64,000 nt of DNA from Litsea cubeba (GCA_012931725.1 CM022948.1:72983552-73047551), one strand, 5' to 3'; positions 22,717 through 36,010 are shown, numbered from the stretch's first letter. Translations and numbers: made by a program. The notes: generated from the letters alone by a model not told the origin.

Positions 22717-25700
22717 GACTGATGGATTGATGAAGAGAGAGAGGAACCAAAACCTTGAGGACTTTGGAGTTTGGACAGCAAATTGTTTTGACTGGGAGAG
22801 AAGCATATGAATGGGGCTTTTGTTGTTTCTTGTTCATTTAAAAGAACCCGGATACCTTGACTTTTCATGACCTTGCTTTTGTGTTCTGATCTTTCGTTTT
22901 CTTTCAACTTTTTTTTAATTATCCTCTTTCGTGTTTTTCTCCCCTTGAAAACTAAGTGGTCTATGTCCATTGTAGTAGTAGTAGGGCTTGTTTAACACTA
23001 TGTTGAGGGAAAGGGCAGGGCCCCGGTGGGCCATGGACACCATGCGACCCAACCCAAGTTAAATTAACTTAGATTAGATTTGCTTAGGTTGTAGCATTTT
23101 GAATGAGAAATTTGGTTGAGGTTGATATTCCAGGCTTTTGGATAGGTTTTTTATAGCTTCAACCTCCTAATGAGAACTATCGCTCCTTACCTCCTCTGAG
23201 ATAAGCAGCCGTTCTCGAGACTTGGATAATTAAAATATATTTAAATACACAACTTACATAAAACAAATGAATGAATGTATGTGAGTACATGGTATTTTAA
23301 TAAATGGTCACCTTCCGTCGAGCATCAATGCTTATCTTATTGTGAACACATCGTGCCCTAACACCTAGTGGGGCGCACCTTATGACCCATTTGAGTGGAC
23401 CGTAAAATAGGAACTCTCCCCTAATTGTCACCGATTCCGGGCTTTGTAATCATCCGAATGAATTAAATTGTTGGATCAACTATGCGCTCGTTTTTCAACA
23501 TTAAAGATTTGTGGACCATAGATCAAGTGGCTAGAATGATAATTCAACTCCCATCGGCCATCATCACACACTGGTAGGCGCAACCCCCAACCCCCACAGC
23601 AGTCTCATCCTCAGTTGGGTTCTCTAGTAGGCTCGACAAGGATGCTCACAATAAGGTGAGCAAGGGTGCTTAATTGAGAAGTGGCCTTTTAAGAAATAAA
23701 TTCACGATATTATATGAATTATATAGTTTTTGAAACTATATAATGACCGAGGGCGGACCCAAGTGTTGGGTTTTGGAGGTAGCCAGTCGCCCCATTGGAC
23801 CTGAAAAAGCCTGAATGAGGCTATTGACCAGATAGCCATGTACCCATTAAATAAACCCTCACCCCTCAAAAACCCCAAAATAATTATTGAGTTTTTCATT
23901 AAATCATAGTCTGCCCCCACTCAAATGAAAATCCTAATCTGCCATGGTCGCCGATCCATCCAACCCAAGACGAACCGACCCAAGTCTAGTGAAGATGGCT
24001 CAAACCAATTGTACACTCCGGTTAGATATATTTGGCTTTCATTTGGGTTCCGAGCTATCCACATGCAATTTGAGTCTGTAATGTGTTGGATGGACCGCTA
24101 CTGGACCCAACTCGCTCGAGTTGAGACCCCTAGGCCCTAGGTTGTAATACGTCAATGGATGAGATGGTAAATTGGCACTGGCACCCAATTGTTCTTGATT
24201 TAATTATCATTCACAGCATCTGTACTGCAGACTGCAATGCATTTCAATTTCAATTGATAGTCCTCATGTTCATCTTCCTTTCTTTTACTTGTCTTTATTT
24301 TTTCCTCTCTCCGACAAAACTGGGTCAACATAGTTACTAACTGCGTTCAGGACATGGACACCAGTGCCCATGTTATATTCCTATGTGAGATTTTTTTATT
24401 TTTTTTTTCAAGATAAGATTGTATATATTATAAACAAATAAAGCAAAATTGCTATGAGAGTATTCAGAAAAATTCTTCAACAAGTGGTTTCCAAACTGCT
24501 CCAGTAAAGTTCAATATTTTTGTATGCTGAAATTTTAAGGAATTCAAATGATTAAAGTAGACACCAACATAAAAAGTTACCAACAAAAGTATTTTATATT
24601 TTAAAAATACCTCCAAATAAATAAGCCCTTAAAACGCGCAAGGAAAACATGGTCCGTCATAATAAAATGACCAGCCAGCTCTATAGGGAATCGTTGAACA
24701 CAGACCACCATCCATTTCAGCATGTTCACATGGTCCCATCTTGGTGAATGGCAGATTGGCCCACCAGATGGGGTATTGTCATTTTTGTTAGACAAGCTTA
24801 GCCACCTATCTAATTGGTGAGCCCCAAAGGGGTCTTTTGGTGGCCCTACCCAGCTTAGTTCCAGCCCTGGCAATTCAATTAAAAGTTAAAAACCGTTTAC
24901 CCTTTGCTTGAACCATGTGAACCGCATGTTCAACCAGAAACCAATTTATTAAGAACTGGTCATTGAGTAAAACATTGAAGAAAAAGATTGTATTAATTAT
25001 ATCAGAAGCTCATTGTTATTTTAGAAACTTAAAAATGCAGAACTTTATGGAAGGAAGAGTTTGGTCACCTCCTAGCAAAAAAAATATGTAGATAACCCGA
25101 CTCGAAATCTATTGCCCTTTAATATAGCACACTAGATGTAGGCCGTCCACAGCTTTGTCAGCCTCGCCCAGAACAATGCCTTACCTGTATATTATATGTT
25201 GGATCTGGCTTGTGTGGGCTGGGCTTTGGCTTCTTTCCAGGCATAGGCCTAGTTCGAGGTCTGCCCTTATTTGGGCTTAAAAGCTATAGATACTACAGAC
25301 CCTCCTACTGCAATATAGTTATCACACACTTGCAGAAGAGCTGGAACTGAACTCTACTTCCAGTCCTATGCACATCCCTAGGCCACAACATATAAAATTG
25401 GCGCAGGCCCTACAGAGCCCGCACATCCCTTTCCACAAGAAAGTGTAAACTTTTGGCTCTCGGCTTGTTCAGACCCAGGCTTGGTCTCAGGCTTCAGCCA
25501 TACCAGTTGCACGGATATTCAAAGTTACATATAATGAAAGACAAGTGCATTTAAGTCTTTTAAGGGCTTTTTTTTTTTTTAACCCATCCAACAGAGTTGG
25601 GCATGAGGGAGAGTGAGTAATCCTAATCCCGCATGTATACAAGGAGAGAGAACCCACACATGTGGAGGTTGAAAACTCGCACATGTAAGATGTGGGTGGC

Positions 25701-27587
25701 GAAGAGGGATCATCCCTGATCATCCAAGTGAGATGTGGGTTTTCTCAAAAATGCCCGTATGCTTAATGTGCACATTATTAGCATCCCATAGGCTACTTAA
25801 ATTTGGCATGCAGCATTGAATGGAAAGTTACATCATGCTATTTTTTATTTAAATTCTCCACAGCTATGGTAACATCTTTGGTTGGAGGGTCCTCTTGAGA
25901 GAAACCTACCATCTTTTTTTGATAAAAAAAAACAAGAAACCTACGATCTTGTAAAGAAAACTAGCTAGTATTATGTAAAAGTGAACGGGTTGGCATTAGC
26001 AATTTAGCATTAGTTTGCCAGATGCATTTAATCAGGGAATCAAATATCAATTGCTGCCAGATCCAGTCAAGAATGTAAACGAGTTGTCCCAGGGGCTTTT
26101 TGGTGGACTCAAACCTCAGCCTCATTTCTGTTTTGGTGACCCAAACACAGATCTGATATCTTAACAACTCTGCAACTGTTGATTTGAACAAGTGCCCAAT
26201 TGTCAGTTAGGCCAAATACTAAAAGTCATATCAGGGCGCATTTCTACCCTTCCATAGGCAATCAAAATTCTTCCAATCAGCTCATTCTTTGCCTTTACCA
26301 TGTAGAGAAGAGTCTTGACTAAAATGAAACAATTTCCCTGTCATTTGTCGATTTCCCCCATTACACAATGGGCCGAGAAGGTCCGTTCGTGTATATATTT
26401 GCATAATTATGGTTGGTCCATTGTTATCTCTGGTCCATCCTTTTCGTCTACAGGACTGACCCACTTTTGAAAACATGTGCAAACTTTTGATATAAGTTAT
26501 TCGGTCATTCGATCCATAGCAGCGGGCCCAGGCCGGACTTGAAGTATGCTAGGCAGTCCCTTTCGGTTGTCAAACCAGGAATTGGTCCCAAATATCATAT
26601 TAATTTGAGCCATTATCTTCTCATAAGCATCTTCCAAAATTGGCTACTAGAACAATTTGATCTAACTGAGGACTTTGCATGGTCATCATTAAAGGGTATG
26701 ATCCAAAAACCAAGCTTAAATTTACAGCATGTGCACTATGGCATGCCTTATATAAATTTAGTGGGGCTCCGTGATCTAAAAGTTGTTGTGTAGTTAAGAA
26801 TTGTCCAGATGGCTGTGCCATCCTAACCTTAGGTAAGCATGTGTTTGCAGTAAATGAAGCCCATCTTTCCTCAATTCAACTCGCTCAATCCAGATAACCC
26901 CTATTTCTAGGTCCAAATTTCACATCAAATGGAGTCAGGTTAGTAGTAGTACTGTTCATGGTACACGTTGCACCAGATGGATATTGTCCAAGTGCAGCCA
27001 ATTCGTTTATCAGGCCTAGAATTCAGGCTCAGATCAACTAAAGGGCTCGAAAGTCAGGCCTAGGCTAATGCCCAGGCCACATGAAATCCAAAGTGTTTAA
27101 ATATGCCTTCCCGATCTGGATCATTCAGCATATATATAGGTGGACAGATGAGTACAGATCAAATGAGCTATCCGTAAAAATACCTTCAATATGTGTACGT
27201 ACTGCATCCATTTCTCTTGGAAGAAGAAGAACAAACGACTTTCATTGGCAATATCAGGATCCAGAAAAGCCAAAGCCTCCATGTGGATCAAACAGCAATG
27301 GTGAAGACTGAAGTGCCCTGTAGCCTGTACGACCTCCTGAATTCTCAAAACTTTTTGCATCAACTTAAACCTTATCCAAATTAAGGAACAAATGGCACAT
27401 GCAAATCACATGGTTAAAGAAAGAGGAGGACCCACTGCCACGACTAAGCAATTTCATTTGTGCCACAAGTCCTTGATTACCCATCCATTTCCTACCTCGG
27501 TAATAATTGCAATTTGAGCCTTTCAATTATCTAAATAATGTTATTACTGTCGGGAGCTTCGTTAGAACATCAAATTTTATAAATTAC
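22717..27587. other. MYB upstream region and gene-poor interval
   Basis: 22717-22980 is the likely 5' UTR/proximal promoter of the MYB gene; no clear TATA box close to the start codon. The rest shows no coding unit. Short overlapping open frames near 24601-24873, 25487-25723 and 26539-26821 have no family motifs. T-runs occur near 24391-24408 and 25569-25580. Confidence 0.45.
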
Positions 27588-27730
27588 TAATATAAAGCTT
27601 GTGCGATTCACTAGTTAAACCTCATGTAAACGCAAGATATCCAATTAGCGGGTCTTAAATGTATAATAAAGCCTGTGTGATGCACTGGTTAAATCTCATA
27701 CAAATGCAAGATATCCAATTAGCGGGTCTC
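27588..27730. repeat. tandem duplication, 74-bp unit
   Basis: gcaagatatccaattagcgg occurs at 27632 and 27706; the surrounding sequence (taataaagc ... gattcactagttaaacctcat) is repeated with about ten differences. Confidence 0.8.
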
Positions 27731-27828
27731 GGGCATTTAAGCTAAGACTATGAATAATTTGGAAATACTCACAAGGAGAAACAAAAAAATCTAGAATACG
27801 CTAATGTGATTTCTAGTATAGCCTCTTA

Positions 27829-28012
27829 TACCCAACTAATGGTTAGTGGAGTGGCATAAGGCATATAGCTTTGTTCCCCATGTCTCATGTTCAGGTTCAG
27901 ATTTATCCATCAAATTCATGCGGTATGTATTTATGTGGTTTTAGCGGACACCACTCCGGAGATTAGTTCTGTTAGAACAAAGACTCTAAAGATACCACGT
28001 CGTTAAGAAAGA
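27829..28012 (+). mobile_element. tRNA-derived SINE, family shared with 55188-55369
   Basis: The head tagtggagtggcataaggc matches tggtggagtggcataaggc at 55202, and the order tcccatgtc, cagattt, gttttagcgg, gttagaacaaagactc, aaagatacc parallels the other copy to its AG-rich tail. Internal Pol III-like boxes at the head support tRNA origin. Confidence 0.65.
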
Positions 28013-30911
28013 AAATACGGCCTCCTTGGGATTGACAATAGATTAGAACAATGCATACTCCTCCCAACTCACACTTGCCTCGCCATATATATGACCCAAC
28101 TCACCATAGACAAAAGATACGCGACACGCCCGCCATGTGATTAGTCCAGCTAAATGACGTTTTATACTACTTTTTCTTTATTTATTGACTTCAAGCAAAA
28201 GCCTCAAAAATGCATATCAGACCTTATACTACTTTTATTGGGAAGTCTCACATCTCATATCGTCTGAGTAATAGGCTTGACATGTCTTAATTATATACCT
28301 GTATGAGCCCTTCCACCTATCAGCTTGAGCAGGTTTTGATCTCGTTATTCTTGTGTAACCCACGTGAAACGCCCGTCCATAAAATCTATTGGGCTCGTAC
28401 TTTTATAAAAGATACATTTTGACATAAGAATTTATTTTTATAATTAAATTAATATGATTGATCCCATCATAAGAATGACAATTTGATAGAAAACTGGATT
28501 AATGAGTATGCATGAAATTACACTAATCATGTTTTTAATGAAACAATCAATCTCCCGATGGGATCAATTGGAGTAAAATTTAGGGCAAGAGGGTGCGGAT
28601 GTTCCAATAGCTAGAGTTCCACTCTTTTGACCTGGGACTTCCCTAGGCCTAAACCTGGGAGGGAGGGATCCGGACCAGTTCCGGAAACTTTAGCCATTCT
28701 ACTCTTATTCAATGAGAGAGACCCACCTTCCACCACCGATCCTGTACTGATACTGGTATAAATTTGTCAACAGTCAAAAATATGCGGGCAAAACTTGAGT
28801 GGTTGCCATTTCTGCATCCCTGCAACGTTTTGAATGCTTTCCCAGACCCAAGCAAGATGCACCTGATAGTCCCAATTCCTGTCCCTCTTAAAACGAAAGA
28901 CACAACACGATAGAAAAAGATCTTTCACTCCTTATCTTCTGGTCCACACCACCCGCAATGTCCAAGACCTCGATCCTTATCCTCTTTCCAAAGGTTTCTC
29001 CACAGGGAAAGCAAGATAATGATCCGGCCCTACCCTTTCTTTAACCCCCCATGTGAAAAGATGTGCAATAGAGACAAATAAAATCTCACCCATCACACAA
29101 TATCCCAACCTACTCCACTGTGAAAACAAAGCCTCACTTTGGACAATCTCTAGATGGATGATCACATGCCACATGTAGGGTTGATATTGAATCTAATGGA
29201 GGCCACCCTTAATGGATTGATTCGATTATATCTGTTCAGGATGTGGCGTGTTGAGGAGGTAATAAAGAGAGGAGAGTTTTTGATCGAATAACGACAGATA
29301 AGATCTCTTTACGACTAACTTAATTACAATTAAGGTGGTGGGGCCCCACAAAGAACATCAAAAAGCCTATCCTGTCTAGAGAATGTCTTACAAGTAGAAA
29401 TATTAAACTAGAAAGCTTACAAATATCCAACATTTTGTCTGAGTTTTCTAAGGAAAGAACACTACAATAATAGCACTTAGAGATAAGGACGGAGACCTGA
29501 GCCTTCTTTCACGTCTATATCTTGTATTTAACTTATTCTTATCTATCTACTAGCATCCCATTCATACCTGCGTCGGTAAAACAGTAAAAATATCAAAGCC
29601 ACACACAGAGCTGTCGATGAACGTTACATAGGCCATCCCAACCGTCCATTGGGCGATGAGATCATGCAGATTTCGTCATCCATAGATGAGATGAAATTGT
29701 AGACTCGTTCCCATCCATCATCTTAACCCGTCCACTTGGTCAACTCAATCTGGCCCGTTAATTGCATCAGATCGAGGACCACCACTCGGACAGCTGTTTG
29801 GGTGCCACTGCTGAGTAGTACAAAAGAGTACGATCATGGTTCGGTCAAGATCGCTAGAAGGGTTTTAGGGACAGAGAATTTGGCCCATTGAATGGTCCCA
29901 ATATAATTGATATGGGCCTAATATGGACCATTCTGCATTGCCACATTTTTTTTTTTTTTTTTGCCCTTTCCCCTGTAAAATGGTGCGGGAGTTGCCTATG
30001 TTCTAGATTTCACCTCGCAATATTAACTACTTTTGCAATCTCCATCAGACTTAAATATTGGGTCTATTGTGAGAGACCATTTTCGGCACGTAAATTACAG
30101 ATATGGGTTCCCAGTGTTAGTAAGGCACCTGAGCCTTAATTTTAGTCAAATCAGAAACGCAAAGCTAATGTTCTTCCAAACTTCTACTTCAATATAATCA
30201 ACCAAGCACACCCCTCCTAGCAGAATAATTGGAAAGGATCACTCATCACTCTATGCAGATTTGTTTACAAAAGAGGACTGTCATATCAACGGTGCAAATT
30301 GACAGGGTACAGTGTAATTGAGGTGAAGTCTACCGATCGGACGGTCAATATGAATTGAGGTTAGTAGGATGATATCATAATATTACATGATTGATGAAGT
30401 GGCCGATTAAAAATAATCCTTTGATGGAGATATCAGAATATTAAAAGCATTATCTTCTTCCCAAGTAAACAAAAGATCAAACATAGAAACCGACATGGGA
30501 AAGAGAATTTGAAATATTACAATAATGGCTTCAACACAGTTTTGAGTTACATTCAGTTCAGACTCAGCCAGAAATCAAAATAGAAAAATCAAAACCAAAT
30601 AAAATGAACCATCTGCTACCCTTTTATCTTTGCCAGCCCTATCAAGAAGAAATCTACCATTTCTTCTTCTTCTTCTTCTTCTTCTTCTTCTGTACATAAT
30701 CCCCCATTTATACTTGCTCTTCCTGACTCAGTCAAAAAAACTCCCAAAACAGAGAGAATATATACAACCAAATCAACAATGCCTTCTTCAGTCTTCTTCT
30801 CAATATTCACAAGTCAGAAAATTAGGGCCACCAACCAAACCCATAAAGCAGAGGAAACAAAACAAACAAAAATGGAATTCTCAATGGAACAGAGAGACCA
30901 CTTACTTCTAT
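28013..30911. other. gene-poor interval downstream of the zinc-finger gene
   Basis: No recognised gene. Two minus-strand open frames at 28709-28903 and 28977-29174 lie in different frames close together and could be one decayed coding segment, but I cannot assign a family. A T run sits at 29947-29962. Confidence 0.4.
30660..30690. repeat. (CTT)n microsatellite
   Basis: Ten consecutive ctt-type triplets, probably in the 3' flank or UTR of the zinc-finger gene. Confidence 0.9.
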
Positions 30912-31961
30912 CTACTTCACCAGCTCTGAAACCCATCCAACATCAGGCGCACCCGCTGCAACAACTGCATTCGTCTCCACAATTTCCACTGAATTCTCCT
31001 TGCTCAGCTTCTCGTATATCTTGGCGCGAAGATTCCTCCCAGACTCAACCCTCTCCATTGGCTCCTCTTTCTCCTCTTCCTGCTGCTGCAAGAAACACCC
31101 TTTCTCCCAAATATCAGTCCATCCAATTCCTCCACTTGCAGCCTTAGTCGGCGTCGATGGCGCAGTTGGGGTAGAAGGCAAGCTACTAAACATGGGTCGA
31201 AGATTCATCCCTCTTGGAGACGACGATCCCAATTGATGCATCGCCCACGATGCAGGTGGAGATTTCGATTTGCTTAATTGCAATTGCCGGAGCGAAAGCG
31301 CGAGGACTTCATTGACCGAGTTCGACAACATGGGGCGGCGGATGGAAGGGCTATTGGGGGAGAGCGGGGGAGAATCGGAGGTGGGGGAGTGGGGTGGAGA
31401 GATTAGAGTCGAAGTAGGAGAAGATGAGAGCGCGGATTTGGGGAACGAGTGGCGGAGCGGAGACCCGTCGTAGGACTCGACTGAGGCTGCGGCGGCTGCC
31501 GCCCTGGGCTCTGCTGCTGGGGGAGGACGCGTAGCTGCTCCGCCGTGTGTGCGAAGAAGCAAACGCGGCGGCGGCAGGCGGTGCCGTCTTTGCATGGCTG
31601 AGTCCGGTACCGAGACGGGTGGAGCCAGCACTCGAAAACCCCGTGAGCGAACTCGCACGAGTCGCCTCGCTTGCAGCTCCCCTTCCGAAAATCGGGGGCA
31701 GGCCGTACCCGAATAATGAAACTTCCTCGGGTCGCGCCTCCTCGCCTTCTCGCCCGGGTGCGCAAACGGGCACTCGGTCCAGTCATGGGACCTTCCACGA
31801 GCGCACCTTCGGACCTTGAACTCGTACATCCGAAACTCGTCGCAGGAGAACTCGTCCACGGCTATGTCCGAGTCGTGACCCGAGATCTCCGAGTTCGGAT
31901 CGTCAAACGCCCGCTCGTTTGACGGGAGAAAACGCTGCAATGCCGTTAGGGCTTCGCCCAT
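30912..31961 (-). CDS. Arginine-rich tandem CCCH zinc-finger protein (plant TZF), with an internal frame disruption
   Basis: Plant RR-TZF proteins bind RNA, shuttle to processing bodies and stress granules, and act in ABA, GA and stress responses. The intronless frame from MGEALTALQRF to the stop is 349 codons, normal for the family. Cys53, His59, Cys64 and His68 form the CHCH element (CARGRSHDWTECPFAH). The tandem fingers follow, but in another frame: CPDFRKGSC..CEFAH and CKDGTAC..CFFAH are read only in the +1 frame between about 31694 and 31507. The main frame is entered after a five-base G run (31694-31698, one base too many for family reading) and regained at a three-base G run (31506-31508, one too few). 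The C-terminus (YDGSPLRHSF, SVNEVLALSLRQLQLSKSK) again matches the family. Read literally, the protein loses both zinc fingers; homopolymer assembly errors are the likeliest cause. Confidence 0.88.
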   Translation of the reverse strand: MGEALTALQRFLPSNERAFDDPNSEISGHDSDIAVDEFSCDEFRMYEFKVRRCARGRSHDWTECPFAHPGEKARRRDPRKFHYSGTACPRFSEGELQARRLVRVRSRGFRVLAPPVSVPDSAMQRRHRLPPPRLLLRTHGGAATRPPPAAEPRAAAAAASVESYDGSPLRHSFPKSALSSSPTSTLISPPHSPTSDSPPLSPNSPSIRRPMLSNSVNEVLALSLRQLQLSKSKSPPASWAMHQLGSSSPRGMNLRPMFSSLPSTPTAPSTPTKAASGGIGWTDIWEKGCFLQQQEEEKEEPMERVESGRNLRAKIYEKLSKENSVEIVETNAVVAAGAPDVGWVSELVK

Positions 31962-33777
31962 GAAGAATGGGGAGAAATCTCCCGTTCCGTCAGGGCTGAC
32001 GGAGACGCCGCTAACTGGATGGGGGGTAGAGCATTCCAGCCGTTGGATCTTCGAAGAGGGTCCAGGGAGGGATCTGGACCGTTGGATTGAGTCGGTTTCC
32101 TTCTCCTAGCATCATGATTGTGGGGCGTTTTGGGGGAGGGGGGTGGGGTGAGGACAATGAAGTTGTTTGAGGAAGGAGGGTTTGCTTATAAAGTGTTGGA
32201 GTGGAGGGGGCTAACTGTGGTTGGGTTTAGAAATTAACTGGAGTTAGTTTGGGGTATTGGATTAAAAGGTACGACTGCCGTGTCCACTTGTTGGGGGTAG
32301 AAATGAAATTTTGTTGAAAAAAAGAACTGATGGGCGTTTTTCTAGGGGGCTGACGGAGGCGGTGGGCCGCTGAGCAGTGGGATTCGAAAATCTCGGCGGT
32401 ATTATCAATAAATCGAGATAAATCGAGAAACGACTTAGCTTACGATTGATTTGAATTTCTAATTTTATTAGTCGGTATAAAGAGCTTTTCTACCGTCAAC
32501 TCAGGAGCAAATCTCATTTTTAAGGGCCCACGAAGACTTTTGTATGATGTGAGTTTTGTGTATCGTCGATTTGTATTAGTGGGACATGATTTGAGAAGAA
32601 TCCATGTATAATCAAATTACTTATTAATGGCTGGAAAAGCTTAATTTTCACAAATGAGATGTTTGGTTCAAAACAATTGAATTCTTAAAAAGTTTTATTT
32701 AGAGCCGAATTTCAATTCAATTAGAGTTGGCCGGTCTTTCATCATATTGTTCAATGCAAAACATTACAATGAAGTTAATTTGACGGTGGATCAAATTAAA
32801 TAGTGAAATTAAGTCAAAACCAATATAAGAGGACTGATTTTGAAGAATTAGGCTTTCACGGATGGGACCCACATGGCTGATTTAATTTACAAAACGTCTC
32901 TTCTTTTTTTTAAGCCCAACCTAATCTCCTCCTCTATCATTCAATAAATTCGCACCATCTCTTCATTTGTTAATGGTGGTTTGGATAGATGGGTATAGGA
33001 TACTGCCTTCACCAAGGACACAATTGCAAATTCCATGGGCTCCCACTAGTTAAAACGAGTAGCCACCGTCCTATCAAATATTAAATGGAAATCTTCTGAA
33101 CATCTTATCTTCTAAACGATGATGGTGGATGCCTGTTTCTGCTAATGATTAGGCGCCCACAGCTCTCAACTCTCACACGATTGATGATTTGCCACCAAAT
33201 TGTGGTCTGCACTTTATACTACATAAAAAACTAGGGTCATTTTCTCAACTAATTTGGATTTGGAGTATGTCGATGAAGTTGGAAAGTCATGGTAAACAAG
33301 GCGAGAACTGAATTCATTCATACGAGATGAGAAGATGCGAATAAAACAAGCAAAACACATTTACTGTAATTAAGAGAGAGCAGAGTATAAGAGGATAAAA
33401 GATGGCACAAAGGATGAGAGAGAGAGAGAGAGTATATGGGGAAAGAGACAAGTTTTTTGAAATGTGATGGATCAAATTATGGAAGGGGGAATAGTAGTAG
33501 GGGGTAGATGATGGGTAGATGGATAGAGAGAGACACTTGGAGGAGAGAGAGAGTGAGATGAAGTGACAGCCCAGCTCTGGTGCAGAGTCCGGACATGAAA
33601 GCATGCACAGGGGACACGTTGAGATGCCTCCAAACACAAGACCTTTTCCTCTCTCCTACACTTGGCAGCGCTCACTTCCGCTAAATAACTAGCCAGTCGC
33701 GTCATCATTCCTGCTGGGCTTCTTGGGCTGAGTCAACTGCAGCAGCAGTCCGATTATTTATTTCAGTTATGCTACAT
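31962..33777. other. TZF promoter and gene-free upstream sequence
   Basis: Contains the presumed TZF 5' UTR and promoter, then AT-rich sequence and a purine-rich GAGA tract at about 33410-33560. The minus-strand open frames at 33314-33708 are pyrimidine-rich translations of that tract, not a gene. Confidence 0.45.
32185..32193 (-). promoter_or_regulatory. TATA-box candidate of the TZF gene
   Basis: Minus-strand CTTTATAAG about 225 bp upstream of the TZF start codon, which would give a 5' UTR near 190-200 nt. No experimental start site is available. Confidence 0.4.
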
Positions 33778-33903
33778 GGACTAACTCATTGTGTTAGTCC
33801 ATGCACTAATCTTATGATTTTTACGGGGATATCTTGTGATATGACATGATATCCCCATAAATATTATAGGGTTAGTCGATCGACTAACTCAATGAGTTAG
33901 TCT
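33778..33903. mobile_element. 126-bp hairpin MITE
   Basis: Arms of about 56 bp (33778-33833 and 33848-33903) are reverse complements with roughly ten mismatches, joined by a 14-bp loop ttgtgatatgacat. Arm landmarks are ggactaactcattg outside and ggggatatc next to the loop. No clear target duplication. Confidence 0.8.
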
Positions 33904-35891
33904 ATTTAGATTTCTTGTACTTATTTTTAATCCAGCAAAGGGGCTAGGCTGGGATCCAACAGAGAGTCTATCCGTACGAAAACAGACCTTGTGAATAGAA
34001 AAAATGCCACACAAGTGAAAAAAGTAGCATATCGAGGGTTCAAACCTTGGAAGACTGAAAGCAGCCTCATTGTTAGTATTGCCCAAGTGCACCGATATTT
34101 CAAACTGAGGTTGAGAGTTTAATTATTGCTTATAATTTTTACTCTTCACCTTTTTAATAATTATTGAGCTTTAACCATGAATCCTTGTCAAATCCTATGT
34201 ATTTTATGGAAGCAAACATGCCATAAAAGTATATTGGATGTACTTAAGTACTTACTTAAGCTTATACAAAGAAAGATACGTGATGATTGGATGGGATGAT
34301 TTTCACGCATACCTAGCTCCCATTAGATCTTCCCATCTTCCCAGCTTTTGACACATTAAAGTATTCTATGATGGTGTGCCTCGTGTCTAGATGATGCACA
34401 TCACACTCGGATTTGCAGAGAAGACAGATGGCTATAAAACAAAAATAACCCAAATCAACCCATCAGCCTTGTTCCCAATGTCAAAATTATTTAAGCATGA
34501 ATATGTTAGTTGTTGAAAATATGGCCATGGCCCCTAATATAAGGTTATTTTGCACACAATCATTGTTGAATGGTGTTGGAACTTTAATATCACATGTATG
34601 TTTATAGATTGATCACAAGTTTTAAATTAAAAGTATCATTCCTAATATTAATCCAACGAATTCTACTCCAATCTTGTACTCTCAAAAATTTGTCATACCA
34701 TCATTGTCATAATCGAGAAGCTTTGTCTCATTTCTATCTGCACCAACTTTGTGAATTATACTTTTCTATATTATTGAATTTCATATATAGATAATTTCAC
34801 ATTCTGTCACTGAATTATTTTCTCATGCATCATTTGGGGTTTTAAGGTGGTGTGCTTCTTTTTTAAATTTCTTAAATATGTAGAACAACAATTTGTCATG
34901 TAAGATCCATTCTTAGTAGTTTACTTACGTGCCCACACCATTTTAAAAGACGTTCATTGATTTTCTCGTGTTGACACTAATTTGTGTAATTTTTCTACTG
35001 TGATTAACTGATTCTGCCCTTCTTTTTGAACACCATATGTCCATCCGACTCAAACTATTACTTCGTCATTGTCCTAACATCAATTTCAAGCAATGAAACA
35101 GATCTAATTGTCATCTTGTGGAAGTTGTTTTTTTTTTTTTTTTTTTGCTAGGCTGTGGAAGTATCTTTCAAATCAATATATTAATGTGTCATTCGACAAT
35201 TGCATACCAATCCACTGGTTCACAAATCTATCTTAGTATTCATTTGGATCACTTATTATTCATCTGCCCAACCATCTAGATCATCAATATGTTCTATTTT
35301 CTTAAAACCAAGGACATGTTTGGCAGTCAAATTGTCAGAGAGTCCTCACCTTTTTTTTTTTAACAAGGTCATGTAAATTTCACATTTGACAATTAATAAT
35401 CGTCGAGGATTAGGAGCAATAGAAGTCTTCAGTTTAAAGGATTTTCAGGTTTAACTTCCCCAATCCACTCTTCCACTAAATAGGAATTTGAAAATCTTCA
35501 TTTTTTCAGATTTACACACGACACCTTCTCACTTATATAAATTGATACAAGATGATATCGATGTAAAATTTTGGTTGAAGAATCCCTGTTCTAGGGACAA
35601 AGATGAATTCTAAAATCTGCGCATTCCTCACTTGTAAGCATGATATAAATAATTCAAATTAAAGCACTTCTGCATGTGTTAGAGTAGGCCCACATCACAT
35701 TTGATTACCAGCAAAACACCAGATGTGATCACTGGTTGTAGTCTATTTTTAATGATGTGTTTTGGAAGATATATGAATCTAACGGCTGGCTCTACAGTGA
35801 TCGGACCTGAAATTCATTCAGCCCAACACTAATACAGGGAGAGATCCTTATTTTCATGCTGCCTAGATATGGACTCTGCTGATTTGATGAA
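33904..35891. other. gene-free AT-rich interval
   Basis: No recognised gene or element. T-runs at 35129-35146 and 35351-35361. Confidence 0.5.
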
Positions 35892-36010
35892 TGATCCATG
35901 TATCAAAATCAGCAAACGTTTTGCTCATATGGGACAGGTACATTGGCCGAGTGATCCATGTATCAAAATCAGCAACTTTTTGCTCATATGGGACAGGTAC
36001 ATTGGCCGAG
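35892..36010. repeat. 60-bp tandem duplication
   Basis: tgatccatgtatcaaaatca begins at 35892 and 35952; the copies continue to gggacaggtacattggccga with two small differences, one a single-base deletion. Confidence 0.92.

Noticed and set aside
28709..29174. Two minus-strand open frames as one decayed transposon protein
   Set aside because: Frames are short and no diagnostic reverse transcriptase, gag or zinc-knuckle motif is visible; left unassigned.
30616..30810. Poly-Glu protein on the minus strand
   Set aside because: It is the translation of the (CTT)n microsatellite downstream of the TZF gene.
33314..33708. Ser/Leu/Pro-rich minus-strand open frames as genes
   Set aside because: They are translations of the GAGA tract; two overlapping frames give equally repetitive products.
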